Assembly (NCBI GenBank): GCA_938017795.1
Contig: CALIJZ010000010.1
Span: 1-64,000, forward strand
Reading direction: 5' to 3'
DNA from: an uncultured Bacteriovoracaceae bacterium
Lineage (GTDB): Bacteria > Bdellovibrionota > Bacteriovoracia > Bacteriovoracales > Bacteriovoracaceae
Length of the DNA: 64,000 nt
Made by a program: the position numbers and the translations under genes. The stretch's first letter is position 1. Every line of letters starts with the position of its first letter. The notes beneath the pieces were generated by a model, which made no database searches, was not told the DNA's origin, and saw nothing but the letters and a program-made list of their open reading frames with translations. Below are positions 46,337 to 54,536 of the stretch, piece by piece.

Positions 46337-46501
46337 TGAACAAGTGTACAAATCCCGAAGAGATTCCGGGTTATTTCTATGCTAATTTCGAAGTTATTAT
46401 TACAACTCTTTGATTTTAATTCCTAGAACTCTATTAGTTACTTAGAATTTCAATTTTTTTTTCATTTTTAATGGTGGAAAGTTTTTGAAATTCTTGATAG
46501 C

Positions 46502-46538
46502 TGGAGGCAGATTTGAACTGCGACTTCCGGGATATGAA
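46502..46538 (-). other. tRNA 3'-half-like fragment, part of a diverged repeat (copy 1)
   Basis: Read on the minus strand it shows a CAT loop segment, CCCGG, then GCAGTTCAAATCTGC (a T-arm with a four-pair stem) and ends CTCCA. A proper 5' half with pairing stems is missing. A related sequence lies at 49163-49188 and similarity continues for about 100 bases beyond each. It is probably a decayed tRNA or an attachment-site scar; a functional tRNA is excluded. Confidence 0.3.
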
Positions 46539-46827
46539 AAAGATTTATAATATTTGTATGTATCTGAATTCCTAAAGAAAATTTTATAAATCTAGATAGG
46601 TAAGTCATTTTTTAGTTCATTGTCTTTCTACTAAACTATTAGGGTTTTGGTGGCAGTTGAGCTCAACTCTATTTTTTTATAAATTTAGATTTTAAGCCAA
46701 AGTTTTAATATCTAAATTTGAGGCAAGCGAGTTTTTAGTCCATACAGAAATATTCGAAATATGTAATACTCCAAGGCACCATAGATTCCAGAAAACGTAT
46801 AGTTTTTACCAAGGGGACATATTTCAG

Positions 46828-46854
46828 TTGTAATTATCTAGTGCACAATATAAT
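46828..46854 (+). promoter_or_regulatory. Promoter and possible operator of the OhrR-type gene
   Basis: TTGTAA (46828-46833), a 15-base spacer and TATAAT (46849-46854). TTGT and ACAA arms flank the spacer, reminiscent of OhrR boxes. The start codon lies only nine bases after the -10 hexamer, so the message is probably leaderless. Confidence 0.45.
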
Positions 46855-46863
46855 AGTGTATGT

Positions 46864-47292
46864 ATGGATATTAATCAATTTTTGTGCTTTGCTCTCTATT
46901 CGACCTCACGATCTATGACGCAGCTCTATCGTAAATATCTAGGTGAATATGATCTAACTTATCCTCAATTAATGGTGTTGGTTGTTCTTTGGAGTGATGA
47001 TAAACAAACCATTAATGAGATAGGAGCAAAGCTTTATTTAGAGACTGGAACATTGACTCCACTTCTAAAAAGATTAGAGAAGAAAGGATTTATAAATCGT
47101 ATTCGTTCTAAAGATGATGAGCGGATTGTTATTGTTAGTCTATCCAAAGAAGGAAAAAAGTTTAAAAAGAAACTTGGTCCGCTAGCAAGTACAATGTTGT
47201 GTGATTTATCAATGCAACCAGATGAAGTTCAAAAATTAGTATCAAAAATCCATTCTGTGAGAAAAAATATCGCTATAAGTCTAAAAAGCTAA
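46864..47292 (+). CDS. ohrR: MarR-family organic peroxide sensor, OhrR type
   Basis: 142 residues. The opening NQFLCFALYSTSRSMTQLYRKYL carries the peroxide-sensing Cys8, matching the reactive Cys of OhrR. A winged helix follows (YPQLMVLVVLW, GTLTPLLKRLEKKGFINR, RSKDDERIVIVSL). A second Cys near the end (TMLCDLSM) fits the two-Cys class that forms a disulphide on oxidation. OhrR represses the peroxidase gene ohr; no ohr gene lies in this window. No ribosome site precedes the ATG. The genes that follow encode secreted proteins that may be targets, but this is a guess. Confidence 0.85.
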   Translation: MDINQFLCFALYSTSRSMTQLYRKYLGEYDLTYPQLMVLVVLWSDDKQTINEIGAKLYLETGTLTPLLKRLEKKGFINRIRSKDDERIVIVSLSKEGKKFKKKLGPLASTMLCDLSMQPDEVQKLVSKIHSVRKNIAISLKS

Positions 47293-47318
47293 AAATCTCT
47301 TGATTTTTCTTAGGTCTA

Positions 47319-47341
47319 ATAAAAGCAAGAAGAGCTTTTAT
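47319..47341 (+). terminator. Hairpin after the OhrR-type gene
   Basis: A perfect eight-base-pair stem ATAAAAGC / GCTTTTAT with a seven-base loop. A T tract is missing on the plus side, so termination may be weak. Confidence 0.35.
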
Positions 47342-47470
47342 GTACTAATTATTTCAATGATTTCTATGTATTATACTTTTTTATATCGCCCACGATTTAA
47401 TTGTGGACAATCTTAATTGGGGTAAGTATTGTACCTCAAGAAGAACGAATAATATTCAAAAGGAGAATAA

Positions 47471-48085
47471 ATGAAATTTATAATTAGCTTACTCACTATC
47501 ACTACAATAAACTACGCATTAGCAGGAGGGGGAGATAATTGTGGAGACAAAGGCTGCCTAGTGTACCCATCAAAAGAAATTGCAAAATGCAAAATTGTAA
47601 AGCCAAAGTTTGTAAACCTAGAGCAACTTGGCTTAGGAAATCATGATTCGTATGAAAGAGCAGCTAGATATCTTAATAGATTAAGAACAGAAAAAATATT
47701 AAAAATAATGGGAGGTACAACCTTTACAAGAACAAAAGGGAATTCGCGCTACAAATTACCTAACTCTATGTATTCTGTTGGACTTGAAAGTTCTAAAGAA
47801 AAGAATTTTGAAAGAGGTCCAGATTCCGTAGAAGGTCGTTATACTACTTTACCTGATCATATTGTATATAAAAAGCCACTTAGATTTGGAATGCTTGAAT
47901 TGTATAAGTCAATGACGGGATCTTATGGTCTTTATGATTTCCCATTGATCAAATCACTTAAAATTTCTCTTAAGAAAAGTGCTGACAAGAAATTTGTGAG
48001 TTTTAAAATTAAAGCTAATCATAAGTTTAGTTTTCACAAAAATAAAAGTCTGACTATTGTTGAAGGTCTTTTACACTGTAAATAG
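47471..48085 (+). CDS. Secreted protein of unknown function
   Basis: 204 residues with a signal peptide ending near YALAG. The mature start is GGGDNCGDKGCLVYP, with two early Cys residues and two later ones (AKCKIV, LLHCK). The middle is basic. AAAAGGAGA stands six bases before the ATG. It is followed by a long hairpin and then another secreted protein gene. No family is recognised. Confidence 0.65.
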   Translation: MKFIISLLTITTINYALAGGGDNCGDKGCLVYPSKEIAKCKIVKPKFVNLEQLGLGNHDSYERAARYLNRLRTEKILKIMGGTTFTRTKGNSRYKLPNSMYSVGLESSKEKNFERGPDSVEGRYTTLPDHIVYKKPLRFGMLELYKSMTGSYGLYDFPLIKSLKISLKKSADKKFVSFKIKANHKFSFHKNKSLTIVEGLLHCK

Positions 48086-48098
48086 ATTGATTAACTTC

Positions 48099-48151
48099 AA
48101 GTTCGATTACTAGTGTGAAATTTGTAACATTTTATTCTAGTAATCAAACTT
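48099..48151 (+). other. Long hairpin between two secreted-protein genes
   Basis: Arms AAGTTCGATTACTAG (48099-48113) and CTAGTAATCAAACTT (48137-48151) pair at 14 of 15 positions around a 23-base loop. The ribosome site of the next gene (AAAAGG, 48153) begins one base later. It could be a terminator with read-through, or a 5' structure that limits translation. Confidence 0.5.
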
Positions 48152-48164
48152 AAAAGGAAAAAAT

Positions 48165-49103
48165 ATGAAACATATATGGATCTTTTCAATTATCTCGATC
48201 TTCTCTTCAGTTATGCTTTACTCAAAAGATAATCAGGAGTTAGATGCTAATTTTGTAGCTTTAAGGGCAGTTGAAAAACAATCTCTTTTATATAAAAAAG
48301 TTCAAAAGTCTGAATACTCTCAGCCTCAGATAATGAAGCAAAAAAATCCTTCAACACTTTCTATGGCAAGTTTACTTTCTGCGAAGTCACTTATGAAATC
48401 TTTTCTTTTGACATCAGATGAGTTCCCAAAGGAGAGAACAAAATTACTACATACTTATGGATCAGTTGCTAAAATTAGCTTTGAACCGACTAGAAACCCT
48501 AATGAGTATACAGGGTTATTTGCCTCTGGGGCTCATGGAATTATTCGATTATCTCTTGCTTCATTGAGTGATAACTATACTCCAGGAATTGCTATAAAGT
48601 TCTTAATTGATAATAACATTAGTCAACATGCCTTTGCGATGGATTCTTTAGATGGACAAGGAGATGATTTCAACTTTTTTTCTCATTCTTTTAAAACAAA
48701 AATTAAAGATCCAAAGAGCCGATTATTAAGAACATTATCCAAGGTATTTAAAAAAGCATTAATCTTACTTCACTCAGAAGTCCCAGATCCAACTTTTCAG
48801 TCTGTTAAAGATCTTGCAAAATTAAACCGTTTTGGAGATCAAGTTAAAAAATCTAAAGCTCCCTTTGCTTTGACTTTTCAACCGAGTAAAAAAATGGATA
48901 ACTTTGAAGGAAGAGGAAACAATTTGAGAGTAACTCTCAAAAGTTCTAAATTACTTAAGAAAGGATTTATCCTTTATAAAGTTTATGCTCAGAAATCAAA
49001 AAAATCAAAAAGGGAGTTAATAGGTCGAATTAAACTTGAGTCTAAACTTATACCAAGTCGCTATGGTGATAGAAAACTGTTTTTTCGACATAATATCGAC
49101 TAA
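48165..49103 (+). CDS. Secreted protein with distant catalase-like pattern
   Basis: 312 residues with a signal peptide (to about residue 20). The segment GLFASGAHGIIRLSLASLSDN, then TPGIAIKFLIDNNIS and DDFNFF, recalls the catalase core order RFSTV, DPRGFAVKFYT and PVFFIRD, so a haem-binding catalase-like fold is possible. The proximal Tyr motif and distal His are not evident. AAAAGGA precedes the ATG. Next to a peroxide sensor and a peroxidase, a peroxide-related role is attractive but unproven; it may be something else. Confidence 0.5.
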   Translation: MKHIWIFSIISIFSSVMLYSKDNQELDANFVALRAVEKQSLLYKKVQKSEYSQPQIMKQKNPSTLSMASLLSAKSLMKSFLLTSDEFPKERTKLLHTYGSVAKISFEPTRNPNEYTGLFASGAHGIIRLSLASLSDNYTPGIAIKFLIDNNISQHAFAMDSLDGQGDDFNFFSHSFKTKIKDPKSRLLRTLSKVFKKALILLHSEVPDPTFQSVKDLAKLNRFGDQVKKSKAPFALTFQPSKKMDNFEGRGNNLRVTLKSSKLLKKGFILYKVYAQKSKKSKRELIGRIKLESKLIPSRYGDRKLFFRHNID

Positions 49104-49131
49104 TCTGATGAGTTGGCATTATCTCAAGTAG

Positions 49132-49162
49132 AGCAGACTAAGGATCAGTGCCTTGGTCTGCT
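49132..49162 (+). terminator. Hairpin after 49103, probable terminator
   Basis: AGCAGACTAAGG pairs with CCTTGGTCTGCT (one T-G wobble) around a seven-base loop. The T run after it is short. Confidence 0.5.
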
Positions 49163-49188
49163 TTAACTGCCGACTCTTGGGATATGAA
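49163..49188 (-). other. Diverged repeat (copy 2) of the tRNA-like fragment
   Basis: AACTGCCGACTCTTGGGATATGAA aligns with the copy at 46515-46538 with one or two gaps. The two copies bracket the OhrR-type gene and two secreted-protein genes. Confidence 0.3.
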
Positions 49189-49446
49189 TTCTGATGAAGC
49201 GTTTATAAATATTTAATATTACAAAGAAAAATTAACAATTTTTGTATTAATCGATTTTTGAGTTCCTTTTTTCTTTCAAGTTCCGAAGGCCTTAGAGCAT
49301 CGGTGGAAGTATTACTAAGTGATTTCTTTGAGTCATTTTTTTCACGAATAGTAGACCTTTGTTTCTGGTAATCAGCAATTTACATGCATGTTAATTCATG
49401 AAAAAAAGTTCTTGTTTTTTCTTGAGAACAATGTTATTCATAATAA

Positions 49447-49728
49447 ATGAAAGAATGGACATTTTTTACAAACTACGCACATATATATTTCCTATTGGCA
49501 TTAGAAGAAAATTTAACTGTGAGAGAAATATCACTTAAGGTAGGAATTACTGAAAGATCTGCTTTGACAATTATTCATGAATTAGAAAAAGATAAGTATA
49601 TTAAAAGAGAAAAATTAGGCAGAAATAATATTTATAAAATTATAGGAAAGAAATCACTTAAACACCCTTTAGAGTCAAAAGTGAAAATAAAAGATATAGT
49701 TGAACTTATTAAAAATGCGAATAAATGA
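49447..49728 (+). CDS. Small winged-helix DNA-binding regulator
   Basis: 93 residues. LTVREISLKVGITERSALTIIHELEKDKYIKREKLGRNNIYKI is a winged helix-turn-helix of the MarR/ArsR size, with recognition helix at about 33-50. There is no ligand domain beyond it. No ribosome site is visible. It lies 41 bases before an HPF-like gene, so it may control that stress gene or the local cluster. Confidence 0.7.
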   Translation: MKEWTFFTNYAHIYFLLALEENLTVREISLKVGITERSALTIIHELEKDKYIKREKLGRNNIYKIIGKKSLKHPLESKVKIKDIVELIKNANK

Positions 49729-49769
49729 TTTCAGATTTGAAAGATTAATTAAAAACAAGGGAATTAAAA

Positions 49770-50081
49770 ATGGATAAAGTTCAAATTCAATGGGGAGATT
49801 TAGAGCGGACCGAAGCTATTGAGAAAGACGTTTGGGAAAAATCAAAGAAAATTTTAGAATTTGCTCCTTCTGCAACGGTTTTAAATGTAAATTTAAAAGT
49901 CATTAATTCAGTTAAGAGTGCTGGGGTAGCGACTCAAGGAGTCTTAATGGAATTAAGATTGCCCAATAGACAAGATATTCGGACAGAAAAAGAAGGCGAC
50001 GATTTGTATCGATTAATAAAAGATGCTCAAGCCGCTATATTGACTCAAATTAAGTCTAAAAAAGATAGGAAGCTCATCTAA
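49770..50081 (+). CDS. HPF/RaiA-like ribosome hibernation factor
   Basis: 103 residues, the length of short HPF. The beta-alpha pattern NVNLKVINSVKSAG, GVLMELRLPNRQDIRTEKEGDDLYRLIKDAQAAILTQIKSKKDRK matches the S30EA/HPF fold (ELxLPG, DLYxAID, LxxQLxKxK). HPF binds the small ribosomal subunit and preserves inactive ribosomes under stress. A second, more diverged member is at 55467. A ribosome site AAGGGA precedes the ATG. Confidence 0.68.
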   Translation: MDKVQIQWGDLERTEAIEKDVWEKSKKILEFAPSATVLNVNLKVINSVKSAGVATQGVLMELRLPNRQDIRTEKEGDDLYRLIKDAQAAILTQIKSKKDRKLI

Positions 50082-50701
50082 TATTAAGGTGTATTGTTTT
50101 AGTGAAATTTATATTTATAAAAACTTAAACATAAAAGACTAAAAGAAGGTAAAATTTCATATGAAATATTTATAATTTTTATATGTGTTAAGAGGGCCTT
50201 AAGCATTAGAGTCATGATTCCTGCATACCCAATAAATACATAATTGCTTTGACTATGAAGGAGCATAATTGCAAAAGAGATCTTGAAAATTCCGACGAAA
50301 TCTCTTGGCCAATTTGGATATCTAAACTCTTTGGATTCCGTGATGATGTTTTCATATCTAATAACCCATACAAAGAATATGGAGTTACTTTAGTAAGTTG
50401 GTCGGTTTTCTAAAATATTTGGTGGATTAGGACTATTAATCGGTTCTACTCTTTACTGGGTTCAATTAGTTTCATCCCTTGGATTAGCTATACTTATGCT
50501 TTTAGTGGTAATTGTATGGTTGAAAATCAAAGTTAGGTTTATATTGATTCTTCCCCACATTTTTCTTATTCATAGCTAATTTCTATATATTCTTAGCTCC
50601 ATTAATTTGTTTTTATAATGAGTGAAGCTTTGTCTATGTACAGTGCACTTAAAAATTCAAAGAATACCTTTAAGATAGATATTATACATGAAAAAGGAAG
50701 T
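50082..50701. other. Stretch with gene remnants
   Basis: No intact gene is seen. The minus strand holds the DoxX-like remnant at 50099-50389. On the plus strand, about 50412-50576 reads as a hydrophobic frame (LGLLIGSTLYW, LAILMLLVVIVWLKI) without a start codon; it may be the broken end of a small membrane protein. The start region of the 50702 gene closes the stretch. Confidence 0.4.
50099..50389 (-). pseudogene. DoxX-like membrane protein remnant
   Basis: 97 codons are open up to a stop at 50390-50392, and no usable start precedes the conserved part. The reading KEFRYPNWPRDFVGIFKISFA, then FIGYAGIMTLMLKALLTHIK resembles DoxX-like proteins (P-x-W-x-x-F-x-G, then G-x-x-M-x-x-A-x-x-T-H). The first membrane helix is missing, so this is an N-terminally truncated relic. 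Confidence 0.4.
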
Positions 50702-50887
50702 ATGTTTAATTTATTCAAAAAAGACCCTATTAAAAAACTTGAAGCTGAGTATTCTGAATTTTTAAGTAAATCAGTTAATGCCCAGAGAAGAGGTGATATC
50801 GAGCTTTATAGTGAACTAGCATTTGAGGCTGATAAAATTCTTAAAAAAATTGAGAAGTTAAAGTCAGGTAGTAAACAACAAGTCTGA
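50702..50887 (+). CDS. Small DUF6435/Lacal_2735-like protein
   Basis: 61 residues: MFNLFKKDPIKKLEAEY, then a charged helical hairpin with RRGDIELYSELAFEADKILKKIE. The M-F-x-L-F-K-K-D/K-P opening is characteristic of this family of unknown function. In-frame ATGs at 50618 and 50636 would add unlike residues; AAGGA three bases before 50702 and the family start favour 50702. It lies among stress-type genes. Function unknown. Confidence 0.65.
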   Translation: MFNLFKKDPIKKLEAEYSEFLSKSVNAQRRGDIELYSELAFEADKILKKIEKLKSGSKQQV

Positions 50888-50969
50888 TGATTTATATTAA
50901 CTGTTTGATTAACAACCAACTTTAATAAAGAAGCTGGTTGTTAACTTCTAATTTTTCTCGTTTTTTTGA

Positions 50970-51290
50970 TTAATCCTCTTGATCTACTTTATTACAATAC
51001 CTTGTGTAAGGAACTGCAATTAACCTTTTATTTTCTATGAGCCTACCAGTTCTCTCACATAGTCCATACCCTCCTTGATTAATCTTCTTCAAAGCATGAT
51101 CTATTTCATTAATAATCTTATCTGCTTCTTTTCTAAAAAATGAAGAACTCTGAATGTATTGTTGAGCATGTGCTCGTTCTAAATCTTTAGCTGAGTGCTT
51201 ATAGTTAATCCTTCTATTAACTCTTTTAGAATACTTATTTCTTAAATTTTTCAATTTCTCTTTACACAATTTTAAAAATCTTCTTTCCAT
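50970..51290 (-). CDS. DksA/TraR-like protein with degenerate zinc finger
   Basis: 106 residues. A coiled-coil region (residues 35-70) leads to GGYGLCERTGRLIENKRLIAVPYTRYC, which follows the DksA/TraR finger (GxYGxCxxCGxxIxxxRLxAxPxTxxCxxC) but keeps only one Cys in each half. Zinc binding may be lost or use other residues. DksA-type proteins bind RNA polymerase and adjust transcription in starvation. GGGAGGA lies five bases before the ATG. Confidence 0.78.
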   Translation of the reverse strand: MERRFLKLCKEKLKNLRNKYSKRVNRRINYKHSAKDLERAHAQQYIQSSSFFRKEADKIINEIDHALKKINQGGYGLCERTGRLIENKRLIAVPYTRYCNKVDQED

Positions 51291-51374
51291 AACATCCTCC
51301 CTTTAATTTTAACTGACCGGTTAAGTAGAAAATAAGTAAAAAGCGGTAATAAACACATTAGAATGAAAAGTGTT

Positions 51375-51617
51375 TCATACATGATTGGTCTCCTTGTTTG
51401 TTGTTAATGATGGAATTAAACTCAAAGCATAAATATTGATAGATTCTTTGGAATTATTTTGACACCAGTATTTTAGTTTTGAAAAACCTATGAACTTATA
51501 GGGTTTTTCAAATTCGTTAATAGTATCTATAAGTAGGCACTTTGAAGCATTCTGATCTACTTTTGTACTGGCAATAGAGTAAAAACTAAATGATAAAAGC
51601 AATAATAATAATTTCAT
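51375..51617 (-). CDS. Small secreted protein
   Basis: 80 residues from ATG 51617, chosen over an upstream in-frame ATG at 51683 because AAGGAAA stands directly before it and a clean signal peptide (MKLLLLLLSFSFYSIAS) results. Two Cys residues in the mature part (SKCLLI, KYWCQN) may pair. No family is recognised. Confidence 0.6.
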   Translation of the reverse strand: MKLLLLLLSFSFYSIASTKVDQNASKCLLIDTINEFEKPYKFIGFSKLKYWCQNNSKESINIYALSLIPSLTTNKETNHV

Positions 51618-51802
51618 AATTTTCCTTAAGTTAAAACTTGCAATAAGAATAACATGAAGAATAAAACATGCAATCATTTTCATGTGTTTTTATCTACACA
51701 TTTATCGATTATTAAAGACAGTAAGTATAGAAAATTACATGGGGAGTAAAAGCATAACTCAGCACTCAAGTGTTTCTGTTTAGATGCTTAGAAAGTATTG
51801 AC

Positions 51803-52696
51803 CTAATTACTAGTTAGATTTTCAGGCCTTGCGGGTAATAAAGTAGAGTTAATATTAATATCTCGTTGAGGAAATGGAATAGAGATTTTGTTATCTTTTA
51901 GAATATTTAAAATCATATATCTTACATCAGACTCAATAAACCTTTTATCATCAACGTTAAATATTTTAAGACTAAACTCAACTCTAAAATTTAAAGATGA
52001 ATCTGCAAAATCAGTGAATAAGACTTTAATAGCAGGACTAGTTAAAATCCGTCCATGAGATTTTAGGCCATCAATAATAATCTTATCTAAAATCTTTACT
52101 TGAGTTCCATACGAGACACTAAAGGAGACTCCTGTTCTAACGATATTATTTTTATAAGTAAAATTTGTCAGCTTAGATTCGATGATTTTACTATTTGGAA
52201 TAAAAATATGTTGATTACCAAATGTTTTCAATTTTGTACTTCTAAGTCCTATAGACTCGACTTCATGTATATCATTATCATTATTTATAAAGTCCCCAAC
52301 CTTAATGGGCCGCTCAAATATAATAACAATTCCACTCATGAAATTATTGAGAATTGCTTGGGATCCAAAACCAACTCCAATTGCTAATGCTCCACCTAGT
52401 AAGGTAAATACTGTTATTGGAATATTTGCTATTTTTAAAGAAAATAGAACTACCAGTAGTAACGCGACATAAAATAGACAAAGCTCTAGAAGGTAAGTAG
52501 AGCTTTTATCCAATGTAAATTTACTCGTTACTAGACTGAGTATTTTCTTGACCATTCTACGGCTAATTAAAATACCTAGGATTAGACAGAATAGGCCAAT
52601 AACCATAGACCCTATAGTTATTGATTGATTATCAACCGAAATAATATTAAGACGCCAGACTTCCTGGAATGAATTGAAAATATCCTTAGATTTCAT
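51803..52696 (-). CDS. MscS-family mechanosensitive channel
   Basis: 297 residues. Three membrane helices (about 25-45, 68-88, 92-125). The pore helix GGALAIGVGFGSQAILNNFMSGIVIIFERPIKVGDFI has the Gly/Ala packing of MscS helix 3. The cytoplasmic beta and alpha/beta domains follow (LRSTKLKTFGNQHIFIPNSKI). It releases solutes on osmotic downshock. AAGGAG precedes the ATG. It is one of three MscS proteins in the window. Confidence 0.93.
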   Translation of the reverse strand: MKSKDIFNSFQEVWRLNIISVDNQSITIGSMVIGLFCLILGILISRRMVKKILSLVTSKFTLDKSSTYLLELCLFYVALLLVVLFSLKIANIPITVFTLLGGALAIGVGFGSQAILNNFMSGIVIIFERPIKVGDFINNDNDIHEVESIGLRSTKLKTFGNQHIFIPNSKIIESKLTNFTYKNNIVRTGVSFSVSYGTQVKILDKIIIDGLKSHGRILTSPAIKVLFTDFADSSLNFRVEFSLKIFNVDDKRFIESDVRYMILNILKDNKISIPFPQRDININSTLLPARPENLTSN

Positions 52697-52752
52697 GACT
52701 CCTTATACATAATAGTCGTAGTGAATGTCACTGAAAATTGTTATAAAGACTT

Positions 52753-54471
52753 ATGAGCTTAGTTCATGAGATTGATTCAATTAAGGCAGATGCACTTAAA
52801 GATATTGACTATTATTTTGAAGGTGTATTCACAAACTCTGGAGTACTAGAAGGTAGTTCCTTTTTTCAGGAACTAATACGACGACTTGAGTATAAAATAA
52901 TCCCTCGAGTTTATCATGATCGAGACGTTAGAAAATTTATTTTTGTTCCTCGAATTAGGAAGGCTTTAAAGAGTGAAACTTACTCTGACTGTGATATAAA
53001 AGAGATTTTCCAAGCTATTTCAAATTTAAATACTCGATCTAAAGATGTCATTGAAAGAGAATTAGTTAAAGCTTTGGAATTAAACTTGTTAAGATTTAAA
53101 TATCATTTGAACGCCTCAAGTTTTCATATGAAAAACTTATGTCACCCTGAAGAAATACTTAATGTTGAAAAAATCGAATTCCTATTTAGTACTTATAAAG
53201 AGAATTATTCACGAGAAAGCATTGATCAGCTCAAGGATGTTTTAAGTAAAAAAGTTTCAAAGTTAGAAAAATCTAAATATATAGGAAATAGTGGGGTTTC
53301 TTTTGATTTATCCTATCGATACTTAATTAGCGAAGATTTATTAAAAAGATTTGTAAAACTCTTAAGCTTTCATTATTTCTTAAAAAGCAATCACTTCTCA
53401 GAGGAGCTTTATGATTTTTTTAAAATCCTAAAGTCAGAGATAGTAAAGTCAAGATCTGTATTTTCTTTAATTGGCAATTATTGGTCAATTATAAATTATG
53501 AGGCGACTGAATACTCCGCTCGTTTGGGAAGGAAATATGCAAGTTCATCTTTGACGGGTATCTTTTCAATTTTCAAGAGTGCTTTGATTGGAGGGTGCTT
53601 TGTTGGGCTCTTAGCATTTATTAAACCACTTCTAAGTATTGAACTTGTAAATCATACATTTCTTAAATACCTAACTCATGCTGGCCTTTATTGTTTTATT
53701 TTTCTATGTATTTATTTTTGTAAAGGGGTGTTAGCAACGAAGCAACCAGCGAAGATTATATGTTCAATTTTAAATATCTTAGATACAAAAGATCAATCTG
53801 ATCAATCTCTTGGTGAGATTTCCAAGCTATTAAGGATGTCTATCGTTAATCAGTTTTTTTCTATCATAGGTAATGTTATTGCTGCCATTGGCTGTTCATA
53901 TCTTCTTTTTTTTCTTTTTGATAAAATTAGTTTCTCTCCACTTGATAGTACTGTTTTAATTAATGAGTTTAATAGTCTGAATTTTTGGGAGTCCAAGTCT
54001 TTAATTTATGCTTGTATCGCTGGAGTATGGTTAGTATTAAGTGGTATTGCTGGCGGGCTTGTAGATAATTGGTATAGAGAGAAAAATTTTCACCTTGCTC
54101 ACAATAGAGAATTTTCTTCTCTAGCTAAAAAATGCTTTAAGTTTTTCGCAGAGCATATTGGGCAGATCGCTTCAAGTGTTTTTCTAGCGCTAGCCTTAGG
54201 TTTTTCTCCCTATTTAGGCCATCTACTAGGACTAGATTTATCGATTAGACACGTTACTTTTGCTAGTGCCCAGGTACCATATATTTTTTTCTCATCATCT
54301 ACTTTTGAATTAAGTACTTTTACCCCAGTATTGCTGGGGCTTATAGCTATTGGTTTTTTTAATGTTTTAGTGGGATATATTTTAACGTTTTATATGCTTT
54401 TTAAGTCAAGGGAAATGAAATCTCATAATATGAGAAAGTTATTTTTGAAATTGTTTTTTATAAAGCCATAG
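52753..54471 (+). CDS. Gcr/SpecificRecomb-family membrane protein
   Basis: 572 residues. The N-terminal 260 residues are soluble and helical; five or six membrane helices follow. Motifs such as GIAGGLVDNWY and GHLLGLDLSIRHVTFASAQV match the family named site-specific recombinase Gcr (consensus SGYLDN and LGxPLDIRHITFS). Despite the name, the sequence shows no integrase or resolvase active site and is clearly a membrane protein, so I do not call it a mobile element. The gene is divergent from the MscS gene (56-base gap). The role is unknown. Confidence 0.75.
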   Translation: MSLVHEIDSIKADALKDIDYYFEGVFTNSGVLEGSSFFQELIRRLEYKIIPRVYHDRDVRKFIFVPRIRKALKSETYSDCDIKEIFQAISNLNTRSKDVIERELVKALELNLLRFKYHLNASSFHMKNLCHPEEILNVEKIEFLFSTYKENYSRESIDQLKDVLSKKVSKLEKSKYIGNSGVSFDLSYRYLISEDLLKRFVKLLSFHYFLKSNHFSEELYDFFKILKSEIVKSRSVFSLIGNYWSIINYEATEYSARLGRKYASSSLTGIFSIFKSALIGGCFVGLLAFIKPLLSIELVNHTFLKYLTHAGLYCFIFLCIYFCKGVLATKQPAKIICSILNILDTKDQSDQSLGEISKLLRMSIVNQFFSIIGNVIAAIGCSYLLFFLFDKISFSPLDSTVLINEFNSLNFWESKSLIYACIAGVWLVLSGIAGGLVDNWYREKNFHLAHNREFSSLAKKCFKFFAEHIGQIASSVFLALALGFSPYLGHLLGLDLSIRHVTFASAQVPYIFFSSSTFELSTFTPVLLGLIAIGFFNVLVGYILTFYMLFKSREMKSHNMRKLFLKLFFIKP

Positions 54472-54491
54472 TTAAAACTAGGGCTTTATAA
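54458..54491 (+). terminator. Hairpin over the stop codon of the Gcr-family gene
   Basis: TTATAAAGCC (54458-54467) pairs perfectly with GGCTTTATAA (54482-54491) around a 14-base loop that contains the stop codon. There is no T tract beyond the stem. Confidence 0.45.
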
Positions 54492-54536
54492 TTTGGTATT
54501 ACTAGATTCTTATTCGAAACTTATGAAAATAAAAGA

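Larger units (their letters stand above)
46337..46863. other. Non-coding stretch with a tRNA-like fragment and a palindrome
   Basis: There is no open frame of note. On the minus strand, 46502-46538 resembles the 3' half of a tRNA (see separate entry). AGTTGAGCTCAACT at 46655-46668 is a perfect 14-base palindrome followed by a T run. The last 40 bases hold the promoter of the OhrR-type gene. The rest shows nothing I can name. Confidence 0.4.
49104..49446. other. Non-coding stretch with hairpin and diverged repeat
   Basis: No gene is seen. A 12-base-pair hairpin at 49132-49162 follows the secreted-protein gene. At 49163-49188 the sequence matches most of 46513-46538, and looser similarity continues to about 49275. 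The remainder is AT-rich with no recognisable feature. Confidence 0.4.

Noticed and set aside
46502-46700. A functional tRNA gene on the minus strand
   Set aside because: Only a 3' half is recognisable; the T stem has four pairs, and no matching acceptor or anticodon 5' strands exist.
52753-54471. Site-specific recombinase indicating a mobile element
   Set aside because: Only the family name suggests it; the protein is membrane embedded and no att sites, integrase or transposase are nearby.
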